DNA of 64,000 nucleotides from Cystobasidiopsis lactophilus (taxonomy: Eukaryota; Basidiomycota; Agaricostilbomycetes; Agaricostilbales; Chionosphaeraceae), in the NCBI GenBank assembly GCA_001599975.1, contig BCIO01000002.1:992001-1056000 (forward strand), written 5' to 3'. Below the pieces are notes generated by a model. That model saw only the letters and a program-made list of their open reading frames with translations, did no database searches and was not told where the DNA came from. Position numbers and translations under genes: made by a program. This document shows positions 32,540 through 44,039 of the stretch, piece after piece (positions within the stretch are counted from its first letter, which is position 1; each line of letters begins with the position of its first letter).

Positions 32540-33770
32540 ATGCCGAAGCGCGTTCTCTGCGGCTATGGGATTGATTTGGACGCTGTGGCCAATGTGAGAA
32601 TGCAGGAAGGGCCATATGTGATTCGAAGACTGATCATTGGAGAGAGAATAGCATCTCAACACCCGCAATGGCAGCAAGGCCAGCATCACCAACATTTCTC
32701 GCGGCGTGTTTGGAGCCACTGTCGGAACCGACCGCCTTCTCAAGATGTTCGACAAGTACAACATCAAGACGTCGTGGTACATTCCTGGCCACACTATCGA
32801 GACCTATCCCGAGCAAACCGCCAAGATCCACGCCGCCGGGCACGAGGTGCGAACCTCTCGTCGCATCATCATACAGCGAGAGTCCCGCTCATAGTCCCCA
32901 ATCTTCTTTTGATTTTTTTCATAGATTGGACTGCACAACTATACTCATGAATATCCAGCCGATCTGAGCGAAGGTATGCGCTGCCAAAAAGCTTTCTAAC
33001 AGAAGACCTGGCTCAGGGCTTGACCTCAGAGCAATTCCGGGCCATCCTGGTGAAGACCATCGACATTATCGAGAAGCACACCGGCAAGAAGCCGCGTGGA
33101 TTTACCGCTCCTGCTTGGGACAACAGCCCAGACCAGATCAAACTACTGGCTGAGCTGGGAATCGAGTATGACCATTCTTTCATGCACGATGGTTGGCCTC
33201 TCTTCTCTGATACGCGTCGGCACTGGCTAATAGCTCTGAGTGACAGACTTCCAACCTTACTTCGTCTCAGAAGGCACGGAGAAGGTGTTCGTCACAGACT
33301 TGAAGGATCACCCTTCTAGCTGGATGAAGCCTATGGAGGCTGCCCCTACCTCTGGTGTGGTGGAGATACCCGCCAACTGGACCTTGGATGACTGGCCCCC
33401 ATTCCAGTTCTGCAAGTCCTCGGCGCTTGACTTGACCCCCTTCGCGTTGCTGACTCGGCGCTCATCAGTCATCGGCCGTCCCTCTCAGGGCTACGTTGCT
33501 CCTCAAGTCATTGAGCAAACCTGGAAGGACATGTTCGAGTACATGTACAGGGAGCACGACTCCTTCATCTTTCCTATCTCGATTCACCCCCAAGTCAGCG
33601 GACGCCCGCACATCATCATGATGCACGAAAGGTCAGAGCGCGCTGCCTGTCCTTTTACGGAAGAGCTGACTGGCTCCCTCAGACTAATTGAATGGATCAA
33701 TACGCACGAGGGAGTGGAATGGGTGCCGTTCGAGACGATGGCCTCCGAGTTCAAAGCTGGCCGGATCTAA
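32540..33770 (+). CDS. Polysaccharide deacetylase, PgdA (HP0310)-like
   Basis: NodB-fold carbohydrate esterase of the cytosolic PgdA/PuuE-like branch. Exon 1 is MPKRVLCGYGIDLDAVAN, containing the D-x-D at the metal site. The next exon is RGVFGATVGTDRLLKMFDKY, then TSWYIPGHTIETYPEQTAKI. A short exon (about 32924-32971) reads IGLHNYTHEYPADLSE, carrying the H-x-x-x-H metal ligands. Later exons are TGKKPRGFTAPAWDNSPDQI, YDHSFMHDDFQPYFVS, GVVEIPANWTLDDWPPFQFC and FPISIHPQVSGRPHIIMMHE, where the I-H-P supplies another conserved His. The C-terminus is RLIEWINTHEGVEWVPFETM. No signal peptide is present, unlike fungal chitin deacetylases, so a small soluble amide or imide substrate is more likely than chitin (inference). 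Confidence 0.88.
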
Positions 33771-33789
33771 ACGAGCCTTTGCAATTCAA

Positions 33790-33871
33790 AAGTAAGGTGA
33801 CAGTGTAATTGCACATGGAGCACACAATCGAAGTAAGGTGACAGTGTAATTGCACATGGCGCACTCAATCG
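33790..33871. repeat. Direct repeat, two 41-bp copies
   Basis: Two head-to-tail copies (33790-33830 and 33831-33871) differing at two positions. They fill most of the 102-bp gap between the convergent deacetylase and C45 enzyme genes. Confidence 0.9.
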
Positions 33872-33872
33872 G

Positions 33873-35308
33873 CTACGGAAAGGATAAGCGATAGACCTCC
33901 CCTTGCTCATCTGGCCTACCAGCCTTCACCGTGGCTTCTACTTTTGCACAATCCACAATGATAGTGAAGAGGGTGTCGCTCTGTCGACGGCTGCTTAGCT
34001 TCACGACTTGTCAGGTTCCCTCGTAATCACTTACGCCTTCTTTGATGGTTGGGTCTTGTGACGCGTAGCGGTTGATTCCTGTGAAGCAGAGCATATTAGT
34101 TCCGTTGCTATCAAGGTGCAAAACCAAATGGCACACCAGTGGAGCCAAGCGAGCGATCGCTAAGAATGGAGGCGATGGCACTCTCACTAGCTGTCGGATT
34201 TGCTGCGGCTGCCTGATGCCCCAAATCTCTGACTCGCTTTAGACGAGGCTCGGAGTCAGCCAGTAGCATGACTGCTCCCGATTTCGTGCCAAGCTCGGTA
34301 GAGACGAAACTGGTGGCAGCAAGGAGTAAGTAAAGATCATTTGAAAATCAAAGCGAATAAGCTCGCTGATTGGTATGAAAAAGCTTCAATGAGAGTGAGC
34401 AGAAGTCAAAGGGCGCTCGAGCACAAAAGACTTACCATCTCGTCTTCCAAAAATACAAACCCTTGAGGCGCGCATTCCACACTTAAAGCACCCCCTTTGT
34501 CACCGAGGAGGACGTGACACGCAGCAGCAGTCCCTCCTATGCGGTCCAGAACAGCTCGGCAGTCTGCTATGCTCTTTTGCTCAAGAAGCAGTCTCAGAAG
34601 CAAATGAATGGGAATTTTAGTCGGGTCCATGCTGGTCGGATTGGGCTTTAGCTGTACAGATGCTATATCAAAGGGGATGAAACCTACGACGTGCTCTTCA
34701 TGGCGTTTAATAGCACACCAACGCCGTGCTCGTTGAACTGCGGCCAGCTTGAGTTTTATAGCTCCCTGGATGCCATCAAAGCGCACTCACGCCGATCTTC
34801 CCAATGATGCCGGCTTCTGTCACCTGCTTGATGGCAGGACGGTCGCCGTGGGCGGCGATCTCGAGTATGATTAGGCCGCTCGCCACTATCGGCTTCCAAT
34901 CCCAGCATTGGGCGACCTGGCTGCCCCAGGCCATGGAGGTGCAGCCATCACGAACAACGAGAGTGATTTCTGATCGAATGTTGAGTGCCAGAATGGTGAG
35001 AAAGTCGATGCCGCTGGCCTCCGCCAAACCCTCCATTTCTTCTGCGAAGGCTGGATAGTCCGTCTTGAGGCTGGGCACGAACAAAGCGGCCCGTCCGAGA
35101 GCTGTTTCCCAGTCGAGATTGGCCATACTCTTGAAGAGATATTTGTCTTGGATTGTTTTCAGGTCCAGCCTCTAAAGAAGCAGTGGCGGCAAACTCACAA
35201 GCTTCGACAGTGTGCTCGATCTCTTTCTTGGCTTTGCTGCCATAGGACTTTCCGATCTCTCGAGGAGTTCCACCACAGATTTTATAGATGGGAAACGAGG
35301 CCGCCATG
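33873..35308 (-). CDS. C45 acyl-CoA:6-aminopenicillanate acyltransferase-like enzyme
   Basis: Ntn-hydrolase of the isopenicillin N acyltransferase family (peptidase C45). The start at 35308 gives MAASFPIYKICGGTPREIGK, the typical G-x-x-x-E-x-G opening. Next comes VPSLKTDYPAFAEEMEGLAE, then ASGIDFLTILALNIRSEITL and DGCTSMAWG; the Cys is the expected autoproteolysis site and nucleophile. It is followed by AQCWDWKPIVASGLIILEI and, in later exons, KPNPTSMDPTKIPIHLLLR, LLLEQKSIADCRAVLDRIG and GGALSVECAPQGFVFLED. The last exon is TLFTIIVDCAKVEATVKAG, ending RLSFP at 33873. Several short introns split the gene. Only a few members make penicillin; most act on unknown amides, so no product is inferred. 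Its convergent partner is the PgdA-like deacetylase. Confidence 0.85.
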
Positions 35309-35478
35309 TTGGTTGGGTTGAAGCAAGAAGTCCGCCGCCGCCGCGAGCCGCTTCGAGCCAAGCGCCTGGCGGCAAGACGCCACCATGGTCCAGCAATACC
35401 AAAGCCGACCAAACGACGACGACTTTAACTGTATCCTAGCCTCCTACTACTACTCTTACTATCAAGCACAGTATAACA

Positions 35479-36693
35479 ATGCCTGAAGTCCTCGTCCCAG
35501 CCCTTGCGGCCGCCATGGCGCCCAGCATGATCTATGCCGAACCCGATGTTATCCCTTCGTTGACCAATCGAGCGTTCGCCGTCACAGGTCTGTACACTGT
35601 ATCAAGCTCAGTCATGTCGTGGTGTTGACTCCCGAACAGGTGCTAGTTCTGGAATGGGTCGCGCCGTCGCGACGTTGCTTGCTCGATGTGGATGTGATTT
35701 GGCCCTCTCCGACATCAAGGTTGACGACGACCTTCCCAAAGAACTATCCGCCTTGAACAGCAAAATAAAGATCACAAATACCTCTCTCGATGTTTCAGAC
35801 GAAAACGGTGTGGTCGCGTTTATGGCGCAAGCAGCAGCCGCCTTCCCCAATTTAGCTGGTATTGCCCACTGCGCCGGCGTTGGAGGTAGCCACATGTTGG
35901 GTGGAGAGCTAGAAACAGCTGTTTGGGTAAGAGTTTCTTCATGACCAGGTTGCAATTTGGAGTTGAACTTTCGTCCAGGACCGCGTGTTGAACATCAACC
36001 TTCGGGGCACCTTTTTCGTCAACAGAGAGGCCATCAAGGCTTTCCAGGCAGCAAATCAGCCCGCTCCTCGAGGTGGATTTGCCATTGTCAACGTAGGCTC
36101 TGTTTTTGGGTTTCAGACATTGGTCGGTTCCGCACCCTACGGCACTTCCAAAGCGGCTGTCCACTAGTAAGACTGCCCATCCACCTACTAACATACTCAT
36201 GGCATGATTGAGCTGTCTCCAGTCTCACTCAATCGCTGGGGGTTGAATACGCCGACAAAGGGATCCGGGTCAACGCTGTGGCGCCAGTGAGTCGTTAAAT
36301 CGACACTTGGCATTCCCAGGTCTCATTTGTTATGACTTAGGGCCGTATTGGTACTCGTGAGTCCGGGTTTGGATGCTAGGATGGTCTTTGAAACCTTTTG
36401 CCGCCAAGCTATGCTCAATCGATGTGGGTGCACTCGCTGCCGCGTTACTTCTTTACTAAGGCTTTATCACCAGTCACCGCTGAAAGTTTGTCAAACAACG
36501 CCATGATCCCCATGGCTCGCATTGCGCACCCCTCAGAGGTCGCCAGTGTCATCGCCCATCTGTTGAGCCCAAGTGCTTCGTATATCACGGTGAGCTCGGA
36601 GCTCATGCACCTTCAGGACACGACTGATTACTACTTCAGGGTACTACTCAAGTCGTGGATGGGGCTTGGCTAGCTAAAATTCAGCAGACCTGA
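35479..36693 (+). CDS. Short-chain dehydrogenase/reductase (SDR)
   Basis: Classical SDR oxidoreductase. Exon 1 (MPEVLVPALAAAMAPSMIYA) ends in AFAVT, and an intron separates it from GASSGMGRAVATLLARCGCD, the cofactor Rossmann motif. Further blocks are AHCAGVGGSHMLGG (from N-A-G), LNINLRGTFFVNREAIKAF, AIVNVGSVFGFQTLVGSAP (catalytic Ser) and YGTSKAAVH (Y-x-x-x-K), then LGVEYADKGIRVNAVAPGR. The C-terminal exons give ARIAHPSEVASVIAHLLSPS and GTTQVVDGAWLAKIQQT, the latter close to the usual V-D-G-G. Short introns fall near 35590, 35925, 36165, 36285 and 36590. It neighbours the DFR-like reductase and C45 enzyme, consistent with a shared pathway. Confidence 0.86.
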
Positions 36694-36822
36694 GGTTCAT
36701 CATGCCGTGGCGCACTTCGGACGTTATGGGGAGCCAGCACAATGCAAGCTTCTGCGCCGTAGATTCGAAATGATGGCGAACATTTCATTTGCATCTGAAA
36801 GAAATTCCAGAAGACATCTAGA

Positions 36823-38249
36823 CTAGTTGTGCGACCACTGTTCCCGCTCATAAACTTCGAAGCACGTCAGCATGTCCTCCACACTCTGCTCGACGCTTAT
36901 CCACTTGATGCCAAACGTCTTTTCTGCGTGAGCGCCCGTGATGGTGACTTGTGTCTTTGGGTCGTTGAGGATTTTGCCATAACCAGGTTTGCCAGGCGGA
37001 ATGGTAGAGAACGGGTAGCGCTCTCGGACAAGGTCGACTGCGCGAGCATTTAGTTTTTGTAGATCATCATTGGCGCTGATGCATACCGATGTCTTGCGTG
37101 CAGAAGAGCTTTTGCGAAACCCGCGTTAACCGGCGCATCCATTCGTCCATATGAGTGAAAGCTCACCTTGCTCGACGATGCGATAAATCTCTGGCCTCCA
37201 GCTTTCGCATTGAGCAAAGCCTCGATGCTATCGATCACAAAGATCAGGCCAAGAGGGCGCGATATTGAGAATTGAGAACGTACTGCAGGAAAGCCACGTC
37301 CCGGACGTCGACGAAATTGCCCATTGACTCCTTGAAGCCAAGGGGCGCCTCACCTACATCATAAGAAGATCTTAGGATCACCAGAAAGGCGTGTTTAGTG
37401 GACATACCTTTGATAAGGCGGCGCATCATCTCCATGGTCGTGTTGAGCTTGGTGGGATCGGGCACATATTGGACGAATGGCCCGATCACCATTACTGGTA
37501 GAATGGTGACCAAGTCAAAAGACAAGGACGGTTGGCTGGAGACAAACGACCAGGCCGCTCGCTCGGCCAGCTGTAGCTGCATGTTTGAGATATCGAGCGC
37601 GGGAAGTGAGGGGAAGCTTACGGTCTTGGCTGCACGGTAAACCACCCAGTCCGATGCTTTTGGCCCCAGTCTCTCCACTTCCAGGGGGCATTCTTCGTTC
37701 CAGTCCGCTTCCGTGCAAGTGTATGGAGGAGCGATGCTGGGGCTCCGAACGGCGGCGGTGGAAGAGGTGAGCACGAAACGCTTGAGAGATGGAGCGAACG
37801 AAGTAACACTCTCGAGCAAAGATTGTGTGCCCAAAACGGCGGGCTGCGGGCGTCTGCTTTTAGCTGACCGCAGAGCTCAGACTGGACAAATGACTTACTC
37901 CAATGATTTCTTCGGGACTTTTGATACCAAAGTAGAACGGCGAAGCGATGTGGACGACCGCATCAAAGTTGTCAGACTTCACGGGCGCGTCCCAGCAGCC
38001 TGGCACCGTGATGTCTTCGACGACGACAATGCGCAGTGGCTTTCCAACGTGCAAGTCGATCATGTGTTGACCAGACTCGCGATTCTGAACCGCGGCTGTC
38101 ACTCGCATGCCCCGACTGAGAGCTTCGGCGACGACATGTCCTCCAATGAAACCATTGGCACCTGGTCGAGCTGTCAATTTTGGGACCCGGCCTGGCAACT
38201 GATACCTACCAGTGACGAGGACTGTTGCAGATGTGGAAAGGATGGGCAT
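36823..38249 (-). CDS. NAD(P)-dependent epimerase/reductase, DFR/GRE2-like
   Basis: Extended SDR related to dihydroflavonol reductases and yeast Gre2 methylglyoxal/ketone reductase. The start at 38249 gives MPILSTSATVLVTG. An intron near 38200 then joins ANGFIGGHVVAEALSRGMRV, the G-x-x-G-x-x-G cofactor motif. Later blocks are NFDAVVHIASPFYFGIKSPE, GTQSLLESVTSFAPSLKRFV, LTSSTAAVRSP (catalytic Ser/Thr) and DWVVYRAAKT (Y-x-x-x-K). Further on are VTILPVMVIGPFVQYVPDPT, MGNFVDVRDVAFLQYVLNSQ, AGGQRFIASSSKVSF and the C-terminus EQSVEDMLTCFEVYEREQW, ending at 36823. At least six short introns are implied. Length is close to the usual 340 residues. Substrate unknown. Confidence 0.85.
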
Positions 38250-38409
38250 GCTGCAGCGTAGGCGAAGTAAGAAAAGTAAAGGCGTAAAAGTTGGTTGAAC
38301 GCAAGGATGGCGGCAAGCGCCTTGCTTATCGGCTCCACGTTTGACCCTTTAAACGCTCGGCATCAGTAAGGGATTGTTTGCTTGATCAACAAGGGCACGT
38401 ACATCTGAA

Positions 38410-40409
38410 TCAACTCAATGTTGTCCAATCGCAAAGCTGGCCACTTTCATCAGAAATCTCCCACACTCGCGTCAGCAGCCCTTTCTTTTCTGCCCAAACC
38501 GATTCCCAGCCAACTCTGTCCATGAAGCGCAAGTACGTGGAGCGATCTTGAAGATCAAAGGTGTTCGCAGCAAGGATGAAAACCGGGCACAGGCTGTGAG
38601 CGAGCGACGTCAGGTGCAAAAAAAGCAAAAGGACTGCAGAGGGACCCGCGTACTAGGTGGGGCTGCGCCGCTCCAGAGTACTGATGGCAGCATGCTTCCA
38701 GCGGGCCTCCGACATGGTCAACAACGCGTCAACCAAAGCGGCCGCTCGTGCCAAAGTCTCCCTCATGTCGCGGCTGAAGACCGACGTCTGCAAGCAGACT
38801 CGGCTCACCAGCACCTTGGTGGCCACACGCCACAGCTCGTGCCCAAGAACGTGCTCGGCTTGGAGGTCGGCAGGGTATAAGCTGAGGCAAGCGGCCATCT
38901 CTCGCGGTGACCAATTTTCAAGTTCCGCCAAAAGGGCGCGAGCTTGGGCCGGAGTCTCTGTATCTTGCGGCGCGGCACAAAGGTTGCAGGCGGCTGAAAT
39001 TGAAACCGCAAGTGGAAAGGGTAGACCAAACCACTATCGAGTTCCGAAAGCCTTTGAGCACACCTGGATCCTGCGTGCAGCAGAGTGAACGTACGTCGTT
39101 GAACTGCGTCATGTGTATTGACTGCTCTGCTTCGTTTCGGGAGGAGTATATGAGCGTGAACATGGTCCGCTTCCCTTGGATCAGACACGTTGTAAGGTCT
39201 TTTAAAGCGAAATGGCGGAGACAGCTACGAGGAGGCGTGAGCGTTTTCCCGACCTGAAAAGAAAGGTGCGGTCACTCGCATAGTAGTATTGGTCTGGAGA
39301 AGCCCCAGATCCAGCGTAGGTGATGGGCCATAGGTGTTGGTTAATTGCGCGCGGATCTCGTTGACCACTTGTTGGCTAACTTGGCCGCCAAAGCAGCCAG
39401 TGGCAGCGCCATGCAGTTCGATGAGGGCCCAGACTTTGCTTTCGAGGGTGGTACAGCCATCAGAGCCTGACTTTGCCAAATCAAAGGCATCGTCAAAGGC
39501 ACGGCGGGCGTCGACTCCGGTATCCGCCCATTTGTCGGCCAGCTCGATTGGCAACGGGCCCCAAGCGACTTTCTTGCCATTTCCAGATTCTTTGTGCCGT
39601 TTGAGAGCCAGCACATATGCGGAGCCCAGCGCGAGCCTGGCTTTCTGCGTCAGGAGCGACTGGTCTGTGATCCATTGGCAATGGTGTATCATGGACCTGC
39701 CCCCGAAACTGAAATCAGAACGCGTTAAAAGATTAATAGAGGGGAACCTACGGTCGAGCAGCAGCGGGCAAAGAAGCTGCCCAGGATCGCACCACTTCGG
39801 TCCAATAGAAATTTAAAGAGTCGGTCTCTGCGCGGGTTGCTTCTGCAAATGACTGCGAAGCCACGTTCCAGATATCTGGGGCAAAGTCGAACGCCGACAG
39901 ATCCAAGTCTTGGGGAAGCGCGAAGGCGCGGAAGTCAAGCTCTGGAATCGGGCCAGCAGGTGACTGTTCAGGTGGTGAGGATACGTTGAGGGTTGGATCT
40001 AAGAATTGAGGTGGACTGTTGATGACCACGTCGGCTGGACTTGGCGGCAGCAGTCTCGGGCTACTCTCGCCCGTGAACACTGGAAGAGGGATTGTTCCGA
40101 TCTCGAGCTGGGCGGCCGGAGGGGCCCTGCTGCGTGTCTTTCCGACACATGGCACACAAGGAAAGCCAGCTTCTCGACACTGCGCGTCCGGCTCAGCCAC
40201 CGAGCTGAGAACTCAGCTTGTTGATCGCTTACTCGAGCGCAGGCTTCGACTCCAGGTTGCAAATGCTCTTCGCCACACTTCTTCTTGCGCTGCCGACACG
40301 TTAAGCAGCCTGCTCTGCTCCTTTTCGTCGGAAGCTTTAACCCCAACTCTTCCAATGGCCCCTTTCGGGCCGGCTGGGCCAGTGAGATTGGTTCGGGTGT
40401 TTGTGACAT
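38410..40409 (-). CDS. Zn2Cys6 fungal transcription factor
   Basis: Fungal-specific regulator. The start is at 40409 (MSQTPEPISLAQPARKG). The zinc cluster is split by a 49-nt intron near 40190-40240: RSRAGCLTCRQRKKKCGEE joins EACARCREAGFPCVPCVGK, giving C-x2-C-x6-C...C-x2-C-x6-C. A Pro/Ser-rich linker follows, then a helical fungal transcription-factor domain (WNVASQSFAEATRAETDSLN, RSMIHHCQWITDQSLLTQKA, CTTLESKVWALIELHGAATG, WSPREMAACLSLYPADLQAE, DMRETLARAAALVDALLTMS). The C-terminus LRFMDRVGWESVWAEKKGLL ends at 38410. Its place between reductases and an MFS gene suggests a pathway-specific regulator, which is inference. Confidence 0.85.
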
Positions 40410-41060
40410 GGTATGGACTGCTTGACGTCGCGTGCTGAAGGCGAGTCGCTTGCGAGAGTATTGTTCTTGATCTTAATCCAGCTGAGTCACTTTAGAGCAG
40501 TCTCGAGGCAAGCAGGGCTGCTTCCGAAAGGTTTGAACTTTTTGGGCGGCAAGATTGTGGCCGGGCAAAGAGGAAGTGAAGGGCACCGCTGATCCCTCTC
40601 CGGCAGTTCACTGGGACCTTTAAGAGTCTAGAGGTGGTGAAAAGCACAAGAAAACCATTGAGGAAGGCAAGCGCCGCCGCGAGGTCGCTTGGACGGCTTT
40701 GGGCAAGGTTGCTTTCGCTCTGCCAGATCCTCCCAAATCATGAGATGCGAATCTGCTTCTATGTTCTAAATCAACTGCTGCGCGGGCCCCAGCGCTGCCG
40801 TCAAGCGCAAAAGAATGTTGACTCCGACCTTGCCGGTTCGGGCCAGGCAGCCCGCTTGCTTGATCGCCTTCACTGCTTCTCTTTCTCTCATTATCGCTGT
40901 GAACGGAATCAGGGTCTCCACAAACCTTGCTCGGCAGCTTGATCAGGTCTAAATTTCCCGTTTCATCGCATGCGCTCTGCTCTGCTCTGTTGCCTTCACG
41001 TACAGTCCTGCTTGGCTCCAGCGCGAAAACTCTTTTGAGAAAGTACAGCGACCAGATACG
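40410..41060. other. Divergent promoter between regulator and MFS transporter
   Basis: About 650 bp separating the starts of the Zn2Cys6 gene and the MFS gene. No clear CGG-spaced palindrome could be picked out by eye. It holds no convincing gene. Confidence 0.45.
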
Positions 41061-42693
41061 ATGACCAGCATGGAAAAGACGCTTGAAGCCGACGCCAAAG
41101 CCTTGGCGACAGAGACTCCGCTGCCATCCCCTTCTTCGTCCCAGAGCATTGCCATCGCGAGAACGAAAGACTTCGGTTTCTTGCCCATCTTGCCTCACTT
41201 ACAGAAGAGACCCGGGCGCCCATTAAAGTTCACCTATGGCCACTGCGTGCTTCTCGCGATCGTCTCGTTGTGAGTGGCGCTCCCGGAAGCTCGCTCCACT
41301 ACCTGGCTGATGAAACCGCTCCAGGTGTGGCAGCAACTTGTATCTCACGGTGCCTATTCTGACCAGCCTCTCGAGCTCTTTTGGAGTCAGCCATTTGCAA
41401 GCTTCGACCTTGCCTACTTTGGCCATGAGCGGTGTGTACTTCGCTCTACACCTGATTTCCTTTTCGCTGAAGAAGACCGCACCTAGGCATGGCTTGCGGC
41501 ATCTTTTTCATTTGCCCTCTTGCCGATATCCATCGCCGTCGACCGCTGTTCCTGTTCAACGCGTTCTTCGGCAGTTTCATGGCGCTTGGCCTGGCCCTCA
41601 CCCATTCGTTCCGGGTCTTTCAAGTGCTGACTTTCTTCTTGGGCTGGTCCTCCGTCAACTTTCAAATGGCTTTGCCCATGGCGAACGACTACGCACCTCA
41701 AGGCCATCGCACAACGTGGATGTCTGTTCCTACCACGGGTCTCCAGTTGGGTTGGGTGTGCGGAAAGGTGTTTTCTGGGTTGATTGATCAGCATTCCAAC
41801 TGGCGCTTCATCTTTGTCCTGTCTGCATCGGTCCAACTGGCGACCTTCATGCTCATCTGGCTCTTTCTCCCGGACTATCCGAGCAAAATGGAGCGCGACC
41901 ACCCTTCTTACCTCAACATCCTCAAATCGGTCCTCAAATTTGCAGTGACGGAGCCACTGCTCGCCCAGCTGTCCTGGGTCAACTTTTTCCAGCCGACTGC
42001 GATTGGCGCCTTTTGGACCTCCTCCACGTTCCTCTTGACTGGCCATTTCGGGCTGTCGACGGGAAAGGTCGGCTTGATCTCATTGGTTACTCTCACATGT
42101 GAGTTTGTCCGTGGGCAATTCCCCTCCGGTCTTACATGTGCCCCTTAGCCGGGTTGACGGCTATTCTCGGTGGCAAGCTGAGCGACCGCCTTTCACACTG
42201 GCTGATCAGCTTCGTCTTTCTGGTTCTGATGGGAGTGTGTTTCTTGATCTACGAGGTCGCCGCTGCGCAAAGCATCGCCGTGGTCATCGTCCTCGGCCTG
42301 GTGCTCGACCTCTGCAACCAGACTTACACGACCAGCAATGAGGCCAGCATACAATCAGTCGCCTTCGAACATTCTGGACGCTTCAATACAGTTTATGGAG
42401 TCGTTGGTTGGAGTGGTCAGTTGGTTGGAGCCTACACTGGGTCGGCCGTCTATCTGCATGCTGGTGGCTTCCGAGCCCTCGGTGGCTATGGCTTGGGCCT
42501 GATCGGGATGTCTTTGACTCTTATGCTGCTCAGAGGTACGAGACCTTCGCTTCACCTTGCATAGAGGACTGAAGAGATGTGCGCAGGCCCAAACGAAGAT
42601 CGCTACACTTGGGCGGGGTGGTCCGAAGGAGCTTCAATGCGCAAGCGACAACAAGAATTTGGTCAATGGGACGACCGATTGCAGCATGCTTGA
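41061..42693 (+). CDS. MFS transporter 1 (paralogue of the two at 54-57.6 kb)
   Basis: Twelve-helix-type major facilitator. The N-terminus starts MTSMEKTLEADAKALATETP with the family block KDFGFLPILPHLQKRPGRPL. Intron-split exons follow: LYLTVPILTSLSSSFGVSHL, CGIFFICPLADIHRRRPLFL (the loop 2-3 signature D-x-x-x-R-R-R-P), AFFGSFMALGLALTHSFRVF, FQMALPMANDYAPQGHRTTW, YPSKMERDHPSYLNILKSVL, LTAILGGKLSDRLSHWLISF and VVIVLGLVLDLCNQTYTTSN. The last exon carries the subfamily C-terminus PNEDRYTWAGWSEGASMRKR and stops at 42693. The same N-terminal and C-terminal tags occur in MFS 2 and MFS 3, which defines a local three-member family. Substrate unknown; plasma membrane presumed. Confidence 0.86.
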
Positions 42694-42866
42694 GTGCCCT
42701 CAGGACTCGGAAGCAAGTCGGCAGTCAGAATTAGTCAAGCGCGTCTGGCCACGCCGAGATGCCCGAAACCCAACACGCGCAAGCCCTCCCTTTTCTCTAT
42801 CCATCAATTTGCTGCTTGTTCTTATACAATTCTTCTGGCAACAGTTTGTGACTGACCAACAGTGCG

Positions 42867-44039
42867 ATGGGTAAAGGGGTCGTGCTGATCACCGGCTGTT
42901 CGGAGCCTGACTCAGTTGGGTACGCGGACCTGCTTTCGAATTCGCCTTTGGGCACCTTTGCACAATGACTTACCGTCCTATGGCAGAGCCGCATTGGCCC
43001 TCAAGTTTTTGAAGGAGGGATACGAGGTGTTTGCCGCTGCTCGCAAGTTGGAGACGATGATAGCTCTCGAACAAGCTGGCTGCCATGTAAGTAGTGGAGG
43101 AAACTATATAAAGTATGAAAGGAGCCTAACTCTTCGACCTTTGGGCGTGCAATGCAGATCCTCGAGCTCGATGTGCTCAAGGTCGAGACGATCGAGGCAG
43201 CAGTGCGTAATGTCACCTCGACCACAGGCTCGCTGAACATCCTGATCAACAATGTGAGAAGCTGGATTCCTGCTTAGCATACGTGCAGTGCTAAGCATAT
43301 GTTGGTGAGGCAGGCCGGAATTGCGGGCTCGGCGCCTTTGCTCGAATGCGACTTGGATGCCGCCCTCAACATGTTCAATGTCAACTGTATTGGCACTCTG
43401 GCAGTCACCCAAGCGTTCGCGCCTGTACTGATTAAGACCGCGAAGGGAGGTCAACAGGCCACCATACTCAATGTTGGCTCGGTGTCGTCCGTCGGCCTAC
43501 CCTGGGACGGCGTCTACGGAGCATCCAGTACGCTATTACTTTGCAGAAATGTTGCTTCCAGTACTAACTTTGTACCAACTATCAGAGGCCGCAGTGCACA
43601 CCATTTCAGACGTTTTGCGCCGAGAGCTCCAGCCCTTCCGCGTCAAGGTCGTCACCTTGCATTTGGGTGCGTCAAGTCCCCCTCCGTGTCACAATTGCCG
43701 TCGTTAACGAAGAGTGGGTCAACAGGCGGGGTTTCGACGCCCATGTCGAATGGCATGAAAAGCGTGGCTTTGCGTAAATCGGACATTGGCGACTCGATCT
43801 ATTCCCCGTTCTACGAAGAGTCACAAGAATTATGGCGTGAAAATTCGGCGAAGCGCTCCACCATGAAGTCGCCGCAATTGGCAGACATCGTCTTCGGCCG
43901 GCTCAGCTCCACCCCGCCACCCGAGCTCTACGCCGGCACAGGTGCTTGGATCTTCAAGTGGATCACGCCATTTCTGCCTGCCGGTCTGGTGGATAAGATG
44001 CTGCACAAGTTGCGGCACGTCGACGTGGTCAAAGTTTAG
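42867..44039 (+). CDS. Short-chain dehydrogenase (acyl-DHAP reductase-like)
   Basis: SDR resembling fungal 1-acyldihydroxyacetone-phosphate reductase/AYR1-type proteins. Exon 1 is MGKGVVLITGCSEPDSVG. Next are AALALKFLKEGYEVFAAARK, ILELDVLKVETIEAAVRNVT, LNILINNAGIAGSAPLLECD (N-N-A-G) and MFNVNCIGTLAVTQAF. The catalytic set is ILNVGSVSSVGLPWDGVYGA, where an intron near 43528-43586 supplies the Lys (Y-G-A-S-K-A-A-V-H). Then come LRRELQPFRVKVVTLHLG and GGVSTPMSNGMKSVALRKSD. The tail is long and contains a hydrophobic segment (AWIFKWITPFLPAGLVDKML), suggesting membrane or lipid-droplet attachment. Ends at 44039 with VDVVKV. Confidence 0.83.
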
